Assembly: GCF_029784155.1 (NCBI RefSeq)
Contig: NC_073693.1
Location: 110,670,683 to 110,734,682 of the forward strand
Source of the DNA: Uranotaenia lowii
Taxonomy: Eukaryota; Arthropoda; Insecta; Diptera; Culicidae
Length of the DNA stretch: 64,000 nucleotides
Direction: 5' to 3'
The notes under the pieces were generated by a model that made no database searches, was not told the DNA's origin, and saw nothing but the letters and a program-made list of their open reading frames with translations. Shown here one piece after another: positions 10,752 through 22,100 of this stretch. The position numbers were made by a program, and so were the translations under genes. Numbering within the stretch: the first letter of the stretch is position 1; each line of letters starts with the position of its first letter.

Positions 10752-12116
10752 TTTACCATAGTCGATGAACTTTTTTGCATTCGAAACTTTTCGTTTATAC
10801 AGCTCACAATCATAGCTCCATGCTGGGTGGCAACAGTCTAGTTGTTGCTCCGAGTCTAGTTCCATCGTGCGATTGAAGTTTACACAGTTAATACACTTTT
10901 CACACTGAGAAGTACACTCTTTCGTTTCATGACTATCAGCGCACTTAGCACAACAAATCGGGTCTTTACAATGCTCAATTTTGTGACCAAATTTCCAACA
11001 TTTGTAGCATCTTAAAACATTGATGGCTTCATAAATATTGCAACGTTCCCATCCTACATTTATTTTCCCGCGATTAATTAATGCAGTAAACGTATTCGGA
11101 TCCACCTCTAAGGTAGCAATCATAGGATTACGTGTCCACTTCTTATTTTTTTCAATTTTTACTACTGAAATCACAGAATCAATCAAATTATTTTGTTTTT
11201 TTAGTAATTCAACAAAAGTTTGTTCATCGAAATCTTTGGATTCTTCAAATCCGACCACTTTTAACTTGGGCTTGGCAGGTTGTTTAATATCTACCGCGTA
11301 TTTTTTTCCGAAAACTTCCAAGGACTGAGTCCTAAAACTATTTGCTTTCTCTTTTGTAGCACATCGTACCAGCACTTCACCAGTCGATTCAATGTAGCGA
11401 ACAGATCTCACACCCAAAGACACTGGATCTAATGCAGACTTTAAGTCACTACGAGTTTTATTTATATCCTGATCAATAGTTGGTTTAAGTCGGACTGTTT
11501 CCTCCAATTTAGCTAGTGCATTTGTTCTACTATTGCTGGTTACTTCAACATTATCAATTTTGACGGAATCATCCACATTTTTCGTTTGCTTATTTCTGTT
11601 TGGGACTAAAACATTTTGCGCAGCAGCATTTGTTTTAACTACTTTAGAGTACGACATAGTGGGAGTTTTATCGTTATCATTTAATTTGCGTTTTTTTGAG
11701 TTCGAACGCAAATGGTATCTGACAACTTCAACTCCACCGTCTGCGTTAGGCTTTGAAACTAGATTCATTTCTTCTTGAACAATATTTTTAATCTGTGTCT
11801 TCAAATCAGATGGAATTAACGTTTGTTTACTAATTTTATCAATTTTGTCATTCATGTTAGCAATAATTTCCATTAAACAATTAAAGTTTTTATCACAACC
11901 AGGATTCTCCACACAGTCATCACATACAAAAACCGCATTTTTATTTTTTCGGAAAAGATCATAATTCGTAAACACCGCGTGCGGCAAACAGCTGACGTGA
12001 AATGCTTTTTTGCAGTTTCCAAAACAGAGAACGAGATCATCGAGCGTTGCAATTCTCCCACAGCATCGAGAACATAACGCAGAACTCATTCTCTCGCACT
12101 CATCCATCTCCCACAC
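10749..12116 (-). CDS. LINE ORF1 protein: PHD-like zinc finger plus CCHC knuckles
   Basis: A 455-residue protein starting at an ATG. Residues ~15-70 form a PHD/RING-like cysteine cluster (CSRCC ... CFGNC ... FHVSC ... CDDC). The middle is lysine/asparagine-rich and charged, with a motif-poor region around 230-340 that may be an RRM-like fold. The C-terminal third carries CCHC-type knuckles (CYKCWKFGHKIEHC, CAKCADSHETKEC) and more cysteines. ORF1 proteins of this type bind the element RNA and escort the ribonucleoprotein complex. The ORF ends in TAG at 10749-10751, and ORF2 continues in the same frame directly after it. See the readthrough entry at 10743-10751. Confidence 0.85.
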   Translation of the reverse strand: MWEMDECERMSSALCSRCCGRIATLDDLVLCFGNCKKAFHVSCLPHAVFTNYDLFRKNKNAVFVCDDCVENPGCDKNFNCLMEIIANMNDKIDKISKQTLIPSDLKTQIKNIVQEEMNLVSKPNADGGVEVVRYHLRSNSKKRKLNDNDKTPTMSYSKVVKTNAAAQNVLVPNRNKQTKNVDDSVKIDNVEVTSNSRTNALAKLEETVRLKPTIDQDINKTRSDLKSALDPVSLGVRSVRYIESTGEVLVRCATKEKANSFRTQSLEVFGKKYAVDIKQPAKPKLKVVGFEESKDFDEQTFVELLKKQNNLIDSVISVVKIEKNKKWTRNPMIATLEVDPNTFTALINRGKINVGWERCNIYEAINVLRCYKCWKFGHKIEHCKDPICCAKCADSHETKECTSQCEKCINCVNFNRTMELDSEQQLDCCHPAWSYDCELYKRKVSNAKKFIDYGK

Positions 12117-12565
12117 GAAGCGGCTTGGCCGCTTTTAGCATACACACACCACGGCGATCAGCAGTGATCGCTTTGTCTGACGCCAAGACGAATAACACAA
12201 CAAAAAATAGAAATTAAAATGATACTTATCAACGTTCTGTAGGCCCAAATCAGGACAATTTCGTCGCCCGGAAAAAAGTTCTCTGCATGTCATCCGATCG
12301 GAATAGATGGCTATGAGCTTGATCACTAGAGACAACACTTAAAAATTCACTATTAGCGTTTTTTTCACATTAAAAAATTCACTTTATTTTGCACACAAAA
12401 GGTTAAGAACATCACTCGTTCACTTCACTTCACTTCACTTCAGAACTGTTGGGAATTTTGAAATCGATAACTGTGCTAAAACAGCAATATACGCCACCGG
12501 TGCCAGCCGAAATGTTTTAGCGTGGTCGAAAACCGTGTTTTGCATCTACCGTTGGGACAGCCCTT

Positions 12566-13951
12566 AGGGAATAGGCTTTTCAAGTGTCTGAACACGAAAC
12601 AATAATGTAACCTCCATATTATAGCTATTTTCTATGGTTAAATAACCGTTTTCCTTAAGGTGGCCATTATGCCCCCATCTCCCCTAATTAACTCAAAATC
12701 GACCATTTTGTCACTTATACCCCTTTGGCTCTGAGAGCCTCAATTGTAAATTATGGGTCGATATTCCGGTTGATGTTGCCTGAGATCGATACATGATACT
12801 TGTAACTCAGTAATCAGTAGAAATGAATAAAGTTATTATTATTAATCATGAGTTACAAGTCCTCATGTATCGATCTCAGGTAACATCAACCGGAATATCG
12901 ACCCATGATTTACAATTATAACATTTATGTTCACATTTTCTGTTCTAGAGAACTTGGAATTCAACTTACAATTCAGCGCCAATATTGATTAAACAATATG
13001 GGGCATATGACAGCGATTAAAGTTTGATTGAAATATGATTTGCATTTTTCAAATCATGATGTATTTAAAATTTACTACACAAAAATTTATGTGTCGAAAA
13101 AAATGAAAAAATAGGTGTACTGGTAGCGACATCTTATGGATGTTAGTCCACTTACGAATTTGGTTTGAATCTTAGGTTGGTATTCTCACACACGTTTTCA
13201 ACACATTTTTGTTCGGGGCTCGATGTCTGTTCTCTGTGGTTTCAACTCGAAGAGGTAGAAGTTACATTTTTAGATTTCACTAGCGATTACTTTGCTTTCT
13301 ACGTAAATTTTACCTTTTTATTATTTTTCGTGTACTGTGGGGCCGAGCCAGGAGTAGGCGATTATGAGAGACTCGGAAATGCGTGTTCAATAATATAACA
13401 AGCTCTCTCGTTTTAAGCCACAAATTGCGAAGGCCGCCCCAAATTGGGGCTAAAAAGAGACATGATCGACACACGAGATTCTCTCTACAGCCTACGCCTG
13501 AGTCTGACTGACTTCGGTCAAAGCGCCGAAGATGAGAGCGAACCTGGCAACGACCAAAACGCCAAAGTTTCTTAAAATGCGTTATTTAAAGGTTTTATGA
13601 AAGCCACTATGTAGTCTATTGAAGCTAACGACTGTCTTTCAAGCCTTTTTTCTTTTAAGAGTTTTACATCGTTTTTGAAAGTTCAACTATATTTTTCGCC
13701 TTATAATGGCTGCATAAAGGTTTTGGATAGCTAATTTGCAGTTCATTAAAAATTCTAACTTTTGAAAACCCTTAAAAACATTTTTAAAATCAAATTGAAA
13801 GTATTATTTAAAAAAATTCAACAGGGTTTGTAGCTTTCTTGAAGAATATGCATACAAGATTACAAAACACCACCATTTGCTTTCAATACTTTAAGGAGCT
13901 TTAATCTTTGATCTATAAACTAAACCGTTTCTTTAAATTGTCCTCCGACAG
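12566..13951. other. Gene-free stretch, probably last part of a MOSPD2 intron
   Basis: Apart from the hairpin at 12741-12918, nothing could be annotated. ORFs here (such as 13165-13398) show no family resemblance. Because the next exon starts at an acceptor (13950-13951) in the middle of an MSP domain, this DNA should be intronic. The upstream MSP half-domain was looked for here and not found. Confidence 0.5.
12741..12918. repeat. ~70-bp inverted repeat with ~39-nt loop
   Basis: The arms are 12741-12809 and 12849-12918 (for example GGTCGATATTCCGGTTGATG in the left arm, inverted in the right). There are a few mismatches. The loop contains AATGAATAAAGTTATTATTA. It is a hairpin-forming MITE remnant or a locally templated inversion; no TIR family was recognised. 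Confidence 0.75.
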
Positions 13952-14567
13952 ATCAAAACGACCGCCCCGGAAAAATTCCGGGTTCGTCCGAGCAATGGAG
14001 TGCTCGCACCGGGTGGCGTCGCAAGCATCAACGTGGTCCTGCTGCAACAGGGTCACCAGATTGCCGTCAATCCAGCCATCAATCGGGAAAAGTTCCTGGT
14101 AATGTGCATGGCGCTGACCGAGATGTTCACCAATACGCACGATATTGCCGAGTTTTGGAAGGTGAGTTTGAATCTGTTGTTTTGTTACTTGAAACTTGTG
14201 ACCGACTTGTTGTTTATTCCAATTACAGAACACTCCAGCCAACAGTGCAGCGATAGAGCAGCATCGGTTGAAGTGTTCTCTGCCGATGATCCCTGACGAT
14301 CCGGCCTTGCGCAATGGCATGCCCCCGTACGGAGATATGTTCGGTCCGGTTGCCGGTTTCGGGGGCAGCGACAAACAGATGCTTCACCTACAGCAAGTAA
14401 TTACCCAGCTCAGTGGAACGACCCACAGGTTAGAGTCACAGATACGGTTCAACCAGAAACTCCAGTGGATCTCTCTAGCGCTCTTTTTGTTCATTGCGAT
14501 AGCCATTATTTATATTTTGAAGGCGGAAATCAAGGGCAGTGCGGCGCAGTACTGTCTTAAGCCCTAA
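13952..14567 (+). CDS. MOSPD2: MOSPD2-like MSP-domain tail-anchored protein, last two exons
   Basis: Exon 13952-14161 follows an acceptor (CCTCCGACAG) and encodes the second half of an MSP domain (IKTTAPEKFRVRPSNGVLAP ... EFWK), the VAP-type fold that binds FFAT motifs at ER contact sites. A GT-AG intron (14162-14228) follows in phase 0. Exon 14229-14567 begins NTPANSAAIEQHRLKC, then a short coiled coil (MLHLQQVITQLSGTTHRLES) and one transmembrane segment (WISLALFLFIAIAIIYIL), ending with a stop at 14567. The order MSP, EHRL-C box, coiled coil, C-terminal anchor matches MOSPD2, which normally also has an N-terminal CRAL-TRIO domain. That domain and the first MSP half are not found, so the 5' exons should lie upstream of this window, across an intron of more than 13.9 kb filled with transposons. 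A different VAP/MOSPD relative is possible but less likely. Confidence 0.8.
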
Positions 14568-14811
14568 TCAGGTGTGCGATGAATTTGTTATTAGCCGAGG
14601 GTCGCCCCTAACACATCTACATATGATAGCAACTGAAACGATGATTGAAAAGTGAGGAAAACGAGGGTTGAACCCTGCATGAAACCGGTGAAGATAAAAA
14701 AATCAATGGGTCTTCTTTGTTTGCCTGTATTACTTCTAAAATTTGTACTCTCTTTAACTGGCTTAGCCGGTATGGTTTATTTTTGTTTTTCGTTTGTTTT
14801 TCCTATGAAGG

Positions 14812-14817
14812 AATAAA
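14812..14817 (+). terminator. Candidate polyadenylation signal of the MOSPD2-like gene
   Basis: AATAAA lies 245 bp after the stop codon in AT-rich 3' UTR-like sequence. A further AATAAA lies near 15021. Between 14568 and 15326 nothing else is seen. Confidence 0.45.
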
Positions 14818-15326
14818 TTATACATAGTCCTTTTTATACATTATCTCGTTTTGTAATTATTTTCCCAATATATCCCCTTTTTGGACGTTTGAAGGGTTTC
14901 TGGTGAACGCAAAAATCGTTTCATGTACAAAACTCGTCGATGGCTTTTAATGATATTTTGTTAGCTGTAGATTTATTTAATTAAGTAGAATGTTTATGGA
15001 ATACATAATTTTAATAAGAAAAATAAATTAGCATTGCGTAGCAGCTGTTCAAATGATTAGTGACGAAAGAAATCCAGAGATATTGCGGAATAAAACCTTA
15101 TCCTCTTTTCGTATAGATGACGAAGTTAATAAAGGTCCCCGTTGATAATAGATTTCTAGAATGTTTAACATTATAACCATAGAAACTTTTTACCATTCTA
15201 AACAGAATCTTCCCTATAAAAAGGCCTGCATGGTACACTAGATGTTAGTTCTTGATAAACCGACGAAGGCCGCATCGAGGCAAGGTAGGTACACCTGGTA
15301 ACTACATACTAAGTACTCATGAGATA

Positions 15327-16511
15327 CAGTATGCTAAAAAAGTTTATCCACCCCCAGCGAAAAACTAGATTTATTCCAAAAAACCCTATGGAAAATTAAA
15401 ACACAGTAAATTGTTGTTCAGTTTATTATTGTTTATGTTAAAACAAAGTCAATTCATCCAAGTTCCAAATTAAAACATATCCTGTTGCATTTGAGATATG
15501 ATGTTAAAAAAAAGATAAAAAATAACGCAAAAAAGTTTATTCACCCCTGTGACTCACATAGCTTTAGTACTTCGTGTGACCTCCTTTGGCTTCAATAACT
15601 GCTTGACAACGTCGTGGCATCGATTCAACAAGCTTTGCAGTTGTTTCCGGGATGATTTTGTCCCATTCAGTTGAGACTACCTGCCGCAATTGCTGGATGC
15701 TTCACCTTATTCCAGTCATCACTGGTCCATGAAATGTGGTCCAGGGCCCACTTCAATCTTTTTTTGATATTTTTTGCGGACAACCATGGCTTCTTAAGCG
15801 CTACTCTGCCCTTAAGACCTTTCTTTTGAAGACGATTTCGCACGGATTGTGATGTCAGTTGAATGGCAAATTCGCTTTTAATCTGTTTCACAATTTTCGG
15901 AGCTGATAGTCCCCGGTCCAGCTCTGCCTTCTTCACGATAACTCTGTCAATTCGGCCTGTAGTCTTTGAAGGACGCCCTGATCGCTTAGCCGGTGAGATT
16001 GAACCACGCTGTTTGTACCCCTAAACAATCCTAGTAACCGTATCTTTATTAAGCTGGACAATATCGGCAATATTACGGTAGCTTTTGCCGGTTTTGTGAT
16101 GTTCAACAATCAAATTTCGGATGCTGATCGGAATTTGTGCTTTTTTGGGCATTTTGCAACCAATTACTTCCAATTTTGAACACAAAACGAAAACTTTAAG
16201 AGCGCTAAATGACATCTAGACACAATGTTTACATTCAAGAAAGCTGCAGGCTATACACTAAAACTTTGTAAAACACACTTGAATTGTAGTACCATTTGAG
16301 GGTGTATAAACTTTTTTGGGGATTTTTTACCCTTTTTCACAATTTATCACATAAAACCCCGAGAAATGATATACCTAAACGCCGTATTTTCAATGGCAAT
16401 ATAATAAATAAACATAAAATGATAAATTCATGAAATCAACTTGATTTTCACCAGAAAAACATTACAATTGTAAATTTGTGAGGTGGGTGGATAAACTTTT
16501 TTTGCATACTG
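15327..16511 (-). mobile_element. Tc1-like transposon, internally deleted
   Basis: Inverted termini read CAGTATGCTAAAAAAGTTTA at the left and, complemented, CAGTATGCAAAAAAAGTTTA at the right, both running into TCCACCC. They are flanked by TA at 15325-15326 and 16512-16513. The transposase runs on the minus strand but lacks its catalytic centre (next entry). The element sits between the MOSPD2-like gene and CTCF. Confidence 0.92.
15564..16215 (-). pseudogene. Tc1-like transposase remnant lacking the DDE core
   Basis: The N-terminus, probably starting at the ATG at 16152 (MPKKAQIPISIRNLIVEHHK), holds the first helix-turn-helix (KTGKSYRNIADIVQLNKDTV). After a stop near 16021 the second DNA-binding part continues in 15936-15667, ending at TSDDWNKV, just before where the first catalytic Asp would be. 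The next sequence is already the C-terminal tail (EWDKIIPETTAKLVESM ... GGHTKY), in another frame, ending at 15564. The whole DDE/D catalytic region is therefore deleted. It cannot be active, but its TIRs could be mobilised in trans. Confidence 0.88.
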
Positions 16512-16513
16512 TA

Positions 16514-17350
16514 TCGTTTCCGAGTCGTCTTAGAAAAAGACAAAGATGGAAAGAAATCTAGAAAAGTGTAGATAAAAATTTATTTCAACAATACATATTT
16601 TGGATCGAAATAACGGGGTATCTTTTCAAAATTTGATTAAATAAAAGTGGTATTTTAAATGCGTTTATTTAAATAGAAATAAGATGTTGCCAAATTAATA
16701 ACGCTATGCAACAATGTTCTAGTTTTTTGTAATGTACTCAAACGAACTTGTTCATCCGTAAAATGGAAGTAAATGACATGATTAATCCTTAATAAACATT
16801 AATTTTTATGATTTCAGCTAGTAGAATTTTTTGTAGTATTTTTTACCCCTAAATGTATGCAGTAACCTTATGCTTTTTCTTTTAATAAATGTTTACAGAA
16901 AAAGTTTAAAATTCAATTCAAACAAAATCTTAAATTACTGCAATTAGTGCTTTATGCGTTATTACATCACAAAAGTATCAAAAGCTATAAATTTTCTTTT
17001 GATTGTTTCATTAAACACTAGCACGTCTTTGTAAATTTAAAAATAACTGCAGGTGAAACCAATAATTTTTATGATTTCGTCAATTTGATGTCCCATGAAC
17101 CTAATAACTTTGATTTACAAGCGGTATGATTATCTGTGGAAATTAGGTTTTTAGAAGCCATTGCAGTTGAAAAGTGTTGCATGATGCGCAGTTTATTCAT
17201 CCCATTTTAAGTCCACGTGTAATATTGCATACGTACAGGAGTACTTATCAATGGGATGTGCAAACAACTTCAATTCATCAAAAAACTCTAAACCCTGCAG
17301 GGAACGAAACAAGAAGCACCTTATTTTAACAAATCGAGTAAAATCGTTTC
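16514..17350. other. AT-rich intergenic DNA
   Basis: No ORF with family resemblance and no repeat structure was noticed. It lies between the Tc1 element and the presumed CTCF promoter. Confidence 0.5.
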
Positions 17351-17371
17351 GATAAATTTTAGATTGTCCTC

Positions 17372-17794
17372 ATGAGTCATCCACGCATCAAGCTCAGCCG
17401 TAACCGCGCGCCAAATTCAAACGCATTTTTCCTTGCCCTTTTTCATTCGCATTCGTTTGTCAAAAGATGGCATTCCAAGCCGTTAGTTGACAGTTGCGCC
17501 CTCCATCTGTTATTTTTTCCCTCTCCCTCAACCTTCTGTTTCGCTCTCGCATCAATCTCTCTTTTTCCCGCTTGCAAGCCACCGTTGGCCATCTGCTTTC
17601 TGCTGCTGTGTTTTGCTCGCGAGCTTACGATTTCGACCGCAGCCAACTACGGAGCAGCAGTTGAAATCGAACCTTTGCCAAGCGCCCTCCAGAAGAAAAA
17701 GTGCTAAACAGCGCTCGCCCTGTGTATGTGATTGGGAGCTTGAAAATTTGTGATTTGGAAAATCGAACTGGACAATCTTTGAAACTGGTCAAAG
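17372..17794 (+). other. Candidate 5' UTR exon of CTCF (with promoter just upstream)
   Basis: The base composition rises here in pyrimidine-rich, GC-richer sequence. The block ends in a strong splice donor (CAAAG|GTGAGT at 17794/17795). The first good acceptor downstream next to a coding start is CTCTCATAG at 19128, 13 bases before the CTCF ATG, giving an intron of 1334 bp. The transcription start is not determinable by eye; the left boundary is approximate. The 111-residue ORF over this block has no recognised similarity and is probably fortuitous. Confidence 0.5.
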
Positions 17795-18544
17795 GTGAGT
17801 ATTGTTAGTGTCTTTTGGTAATTATGTGTGCTAAATTTAGTTTCCGGAATCAAAAATCTACTTTTGATGCGTATAATTGGCAATTTTCCTATCAATATAT
17901 CGCACGATCGAACACTCGCCCTCTTCTGAGTGAGACGCCATATTTCGAATGCAGATAGCAGCCATCAAATATGGCAGGCAACGCAGCAGCGCTCGCGGTG
18001 AGAAAAACTTGAAATTTTGGCCACCGGTAGCCCGAGTGGCTCCCTCTGGCAGTGGCCAAATCGTATCACCAAATGTAAACAAAGATTTATCCGTTCGATA
18101 TTTGCTACGAAAACTTATGTGATTTTGAAAGATTTTCTGAAATTGTATAGTTTCTTATCGCATTACCTCACCATCAAAGAGTATATCAATCTCCATATGA
18201 TTGTATTTTCTTCTACGAATCGCTAGTGTGGTGATGATCGATTTCTTGGCCATTGTTGATGTGTGTTAGTGAGTATAGGGTAAGCACCTCATATATTGGC
18301 TCAGCCAGATATAAAGCATAAAAATGAAGAATGTAAATTCGTAAGATAACTGTTGGGACCTTTTTTCTTTTTGACTAAAACTTCCTATCAGCAATGTTTT
18401 TAAATTATAAAAATTATATGATTATTATGTAGGATAGGGTGGCAATGGATATGTGGGAAAGATTTCATGAACGAATTTTGAAAACCGACCATATAAATTT
18501 TGTAGATTGATCCAAAAAAAACTGATTTGTGCAAAATTTTAGCT

Positions 18545-18975
18545 CAATCAAACTTTATTGAGGGGAACTTCAAAGCGCTTAAAGTTTCGTTTTTTATCCT
18601 TAAAAATCACCCATAGGAGTCCAAAGGAAATCGAAAAAAATCGAAATTGTTATTTTGATTCGGATCTCGACGTGTCATGCATTTTTAAGGCATTTAGCTC
18701 TCTCCTACAAGAAAAAAAGGCATTTGGCAACAAATCAAAATTTCGATTTTAAGAATTTCCTTCGGTCTTTCTTTGTTAATTTTTAGATTTTGAAATTGAT
18801 TTTTGGAAAAATTATTTTTTTGAGCTAACACCACATTTCTACGTTTTAGCCTGTTTAAGTCATTTGGCATCAAAATTAAAAAATCGATTTTTGCGATTTC
18901 CATTAGTCCCCCACATTAGGTGATTTTTGAAAACCGAAACTTTGAGCGCTTTGAGGCACTCCTAAATCAATTCCG
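18545..18975. repeat. Foldback repeat in CTCF intron 1
   Basis: CTTCAAAGCGCTTAAAGTTTC ... TTAAAAATCACCC (from ~18568) recurs inverted at ~18910-18960 (GTGATTTTTGAAAACC ... TTTGAGCGCTTTGAGGCACT). A related sequence stands at 56640-56790. It is a non-coding foldback family. Confidence 0.6.
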
Positions 18976-19141
18976 ATGGAGTTGAAATTTTTTACAGGTC
19001 TTTTTTCGGGTCAATGGCTCTAAGAAGCAGATTTAGTTATACCTAAATTATTTAGAATAAGGCCAATACAATAATATACAAAATCTTTTGTCTATTTTAT
19101 ATTCTAACATCGCTTCTTCCTCTCATAGCTGACCTGCAGCC

Positions 19142-22100
19142 ATGGCTACTCGTGCAACCAAGGTGTCGGTTAAAAAAGAGGAAACCGAGATCCAAACTTT
19201 TTTGGAAACATTCAATGAGGAAACTACCAATGATAATGATAACGAAGAAACGAAAGGCGATGAAGAGGACGAGGAAGGAGATGATGAGGAGGGATGTTAC
19301 TTCGTAGATCAAGCTGGTAATTACTACTACCAGGCTAGTAAGGATTCAGAACCGGTTCTTACGACGGCACCCCCGGATGCTGAACTTGTCGAAGAAGATG
19401 AAGCTGAAAGGCAGACTGAAGAGGACTTTAAACTAAAACCTGCTGCAACGAAAAGCGGAACAAAAAAGGCGAAACCTAGTAATACCAAAACGATCGAGAA
19501 GAAGGAAAATGAGGGCGTCAGTTACGTATTGATCATGCAGGATGATGAAAAAGATGATCAGGAAGAGGGAGAGGAGGACCTGGAAGAGGATGAAAATATT
19601 TATGACTTTGACGTGGGTGAACTCGATGAGCCGAAGGCCAAAGGGTCGACCAAAGCTAAAACCCAAAGCTCTGGAGCACAAAAATTCATGTGTAACTATT
19701 GTAACTACACTACAAACAAACGTTTCTTGTTGGCACGTCACATGAAGTCCCATTCCGAGGATCGTCCCCACAAATGTTCCGTTTGCGAACGGGGCTTCAA
19801 AACGGTAGCATCGCTTCAGAACCACGTGAACACCCATACCGGTACCAAACCACACCACTGCAAACACTGTGAAAGTAATTTCACCACTTCCGGGGAGCTG
19901 GTCCGTCATGTGCGCTACAGGCACACCCACGAAAAACCGCACAAGTGCCCGGAATGCGATTATGCCAGCGTTGAACTTAGCAAGCTGAAGCGTCACATTA
20001 GATGTCACACTGGCGAGCGACCATACCAGTGTCCACATTGCACCTACGCATCGCCGGATACGTTCAAACTGAAGCGTCACTTGCGCATACACACCGGAGA
20101 GAAGCCGTACGAGTGCGACGTCTGCCATGCCCGGTTCACTCAGTCCAACTCGCTCAAAGCCCACAAAATGATTCACCAAGGTACTATTTAATAATGTTTC
20201 TTTTTTATCAATTTCTTAAATATGTTTCTCCTTCTAGTCGGCGATAAGCCCGTCTATCACTGCGAGCTGTGCCCAACGACTTGCGGGCGCAAAACAGATC
20301 TCCGGATACACGTTCAGAAGTTACACACCCCCCTGGAAAAACCAATGAAGTGTCGGCGTTGTCACAAGGTGTACCAGGATCGGTACTCGTACAAAATGCA
20401 CACTAAAACGCACGAGGGAGAAAAATGCTATCGCTGTGACCTGTGTCCCTATTCGTCGATTTCGGCTCGGCATCTGGAGTCGCACATCCTGGTGCACACG
20501 GATCAGAAACCGTTCCAGTGTGAGATGTGCGAACAGTCGTTCCGGCAGAAACAATTACTGAGACGACATCTCAATCTGTATCACAATCCCGATTACGTGG
20601 TTCCAACGCCAAAAGCTAAGACGCATAAATGCCCCAGCTGCCCGAGGGCTTTCCGCCACAAGGGCAATCTAATCCGACATATGGCAATGCACGATCCGGA
20701 TTCGACCGTGCGAGAAGAGCAGATAGCCCTGAAGGAAGGTCGCCAGAAGAAGCTCAACATTAGCTTCGGTGGAATTTCAGAAGAGGAAGAAGAGGAGGAG
20801 GAGGAGGAGGAAGAGGGCGATGAAGATCAGGAAATTATGACTGTCGAGGGTGAAGATGGTCAGTATGTTGTGCTGGAAGTTATTCAGCTGCAGGATGAAG
20901 AGGACAAAAAACCAAAAATTAAGAAAGATGCAGATTCGAATGATGAGGAGGAAATTGATAATAAAGATTCCATTCTCAATGAACAAGAGATAGATTTAGG
21001 CGAAACGGCTGAAGGAGAATTTATTTTAAACGAAGGTAATTCCTAGCGTTAGAAGCTTTGAATTTACATGATTTTTCTACTACTTTTTTTTTCTTTTATC
21101 TCTATGCAGAGCTGGCAGAAAGCATGCTTATCTCCACGTTGGAGCCACCTAATAAAAAGCGACGATTCAACAGCACTGTCGTAGCCCGTGCCGGCAAAGA
21201 TATGGACAACTGTTTCGGATTCGATGTAAGTTAGATTTTTTTCGGATATTTAATTTCGAAATATGTTTTCGTCTATATTTGGAAAAATATTCGGAAATCC
21301 TTTTTGCCTTTCTAACAGAAAGGTTTGGTTATCGGTCGATTTGAGAGATCATTAATTATGGATCTTAGACATACCTTTATAGGTACCTATCGACTCAGCT
21401 CGACGAGTTCTGTTGATGTCCGTGGATTTGTATGTGCCAAGAACGTTTTTGCGAAACTGGGCTGCACAATTAAAATGATTTTAGTCTCAAAAGAATGCAT
21501 TTTTTTTCTACACAACCCTTTCAAAAACGGGAAAAAAACAAAATAGTTGAAACCGTTTTCTTTACGAAATACATATCATACTTATTATGGCATAAAAAAA
21601 AGTTGCTAGTGGCGCCTCGAAGCAGCAGCACCAGCAATCATTTATAAATTAGAGATAATCAAAATAAAAAATTAAAATTTATTGACTCGGGAATCGAACC
21701 AAAACCTTCAGATCCCAAGGCGCAAACGCTATCCAATAAACCATTAGCACGCTTGACAAAGAGTGGCGACTAAGACGCACCGTGGTCTGGGCAGTTTCTC
21801 AGTCTGCTGGGGCAAATACGGCAACAATGTTTATATCTTACACTTCTTGCTTTTCAATGCAGCAAATGGCGGATGGGCGTTTCCTTCAGAGTCCGCCATG
21901 CCTATTAGACACTATAATTTCATATATGAAATTATAGTGTCTATAGCCATGCCGGGTGTCAACAAAATGCAGAGCCGTACAGAAAACTGCGTTGGGGGGG
22001 GAATTTATATGAAGATTTTATGACCTTCGTTTTTTTTTTACCCGTGTTGAAGAATGAATTAATGTTTTTTTTTTCATTTCTACATACATAATTTAGATTC

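Larger units (their letters stand above)
7725..12443 (-). mobile_element. Full-length non-LTR (LINE) retrotransposon nested in F2
   Basis: The element is bounded by a 7-bp target duplication AACTGTT at 7718-7724 and 12444-12450; the joined flanks restore the family A sequence. On the minus strand the order is: 5' UTR of about 330 bp starting in CTGAAGTGAAGTGAAG, ORF1 (12116-10749), ORF2 (10748-7963), and a short 3' UTR ending in an A-run (the T-run at 7725-7731). The combination of a PHD-like/CCHC ORF1 with an APE endonuclease-RT ORF2 is of the jockey/CR1/L2 kind; the exact clade is not resolved. The copy looks fairly young: both ORFs are open except for one frameshift in ORF2. Confidence 0.9.
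6151..12565 (+). repeat. Family A repeat, forward unit F2 (interrupted twice)
   Basis: Forward family A sequence occupies 6151-6640, 7479-7724 and 12444-12565. It is split by a TIR element (6641-7478) and by a non-LTR retrotransposon (7725-12443). The end at 12565 is the complement of AAGGGCTGTCCC, the same terminus seen at 1810 and 4725, so the outer edge of the unit is defined. Confidence 0.75.

Noticed and set aside
17372..17753. Two overlapping ORFs (111 and 88 codons) ahead of CTCF as small genes
   Set aside because: The block ends in a splice donor in front of the CTCF intron and looks like a 5' UTR exon; the ORFs show no domain and only reflect pyrimidine-rich composition.
19433..20179. 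248-codon minus-strand ORF opposite the CTCF zinc fingers
   Set aside because: It is the antisense shadow of conserved coding sequence; the + strand has 11 fingers and matching splice sites.
21640..21760. Functional tRNA gene
   Set aside because: A and B boxes are recognisable but the acceptor and anticodon stems do not pair properly; a SINE head fits better.
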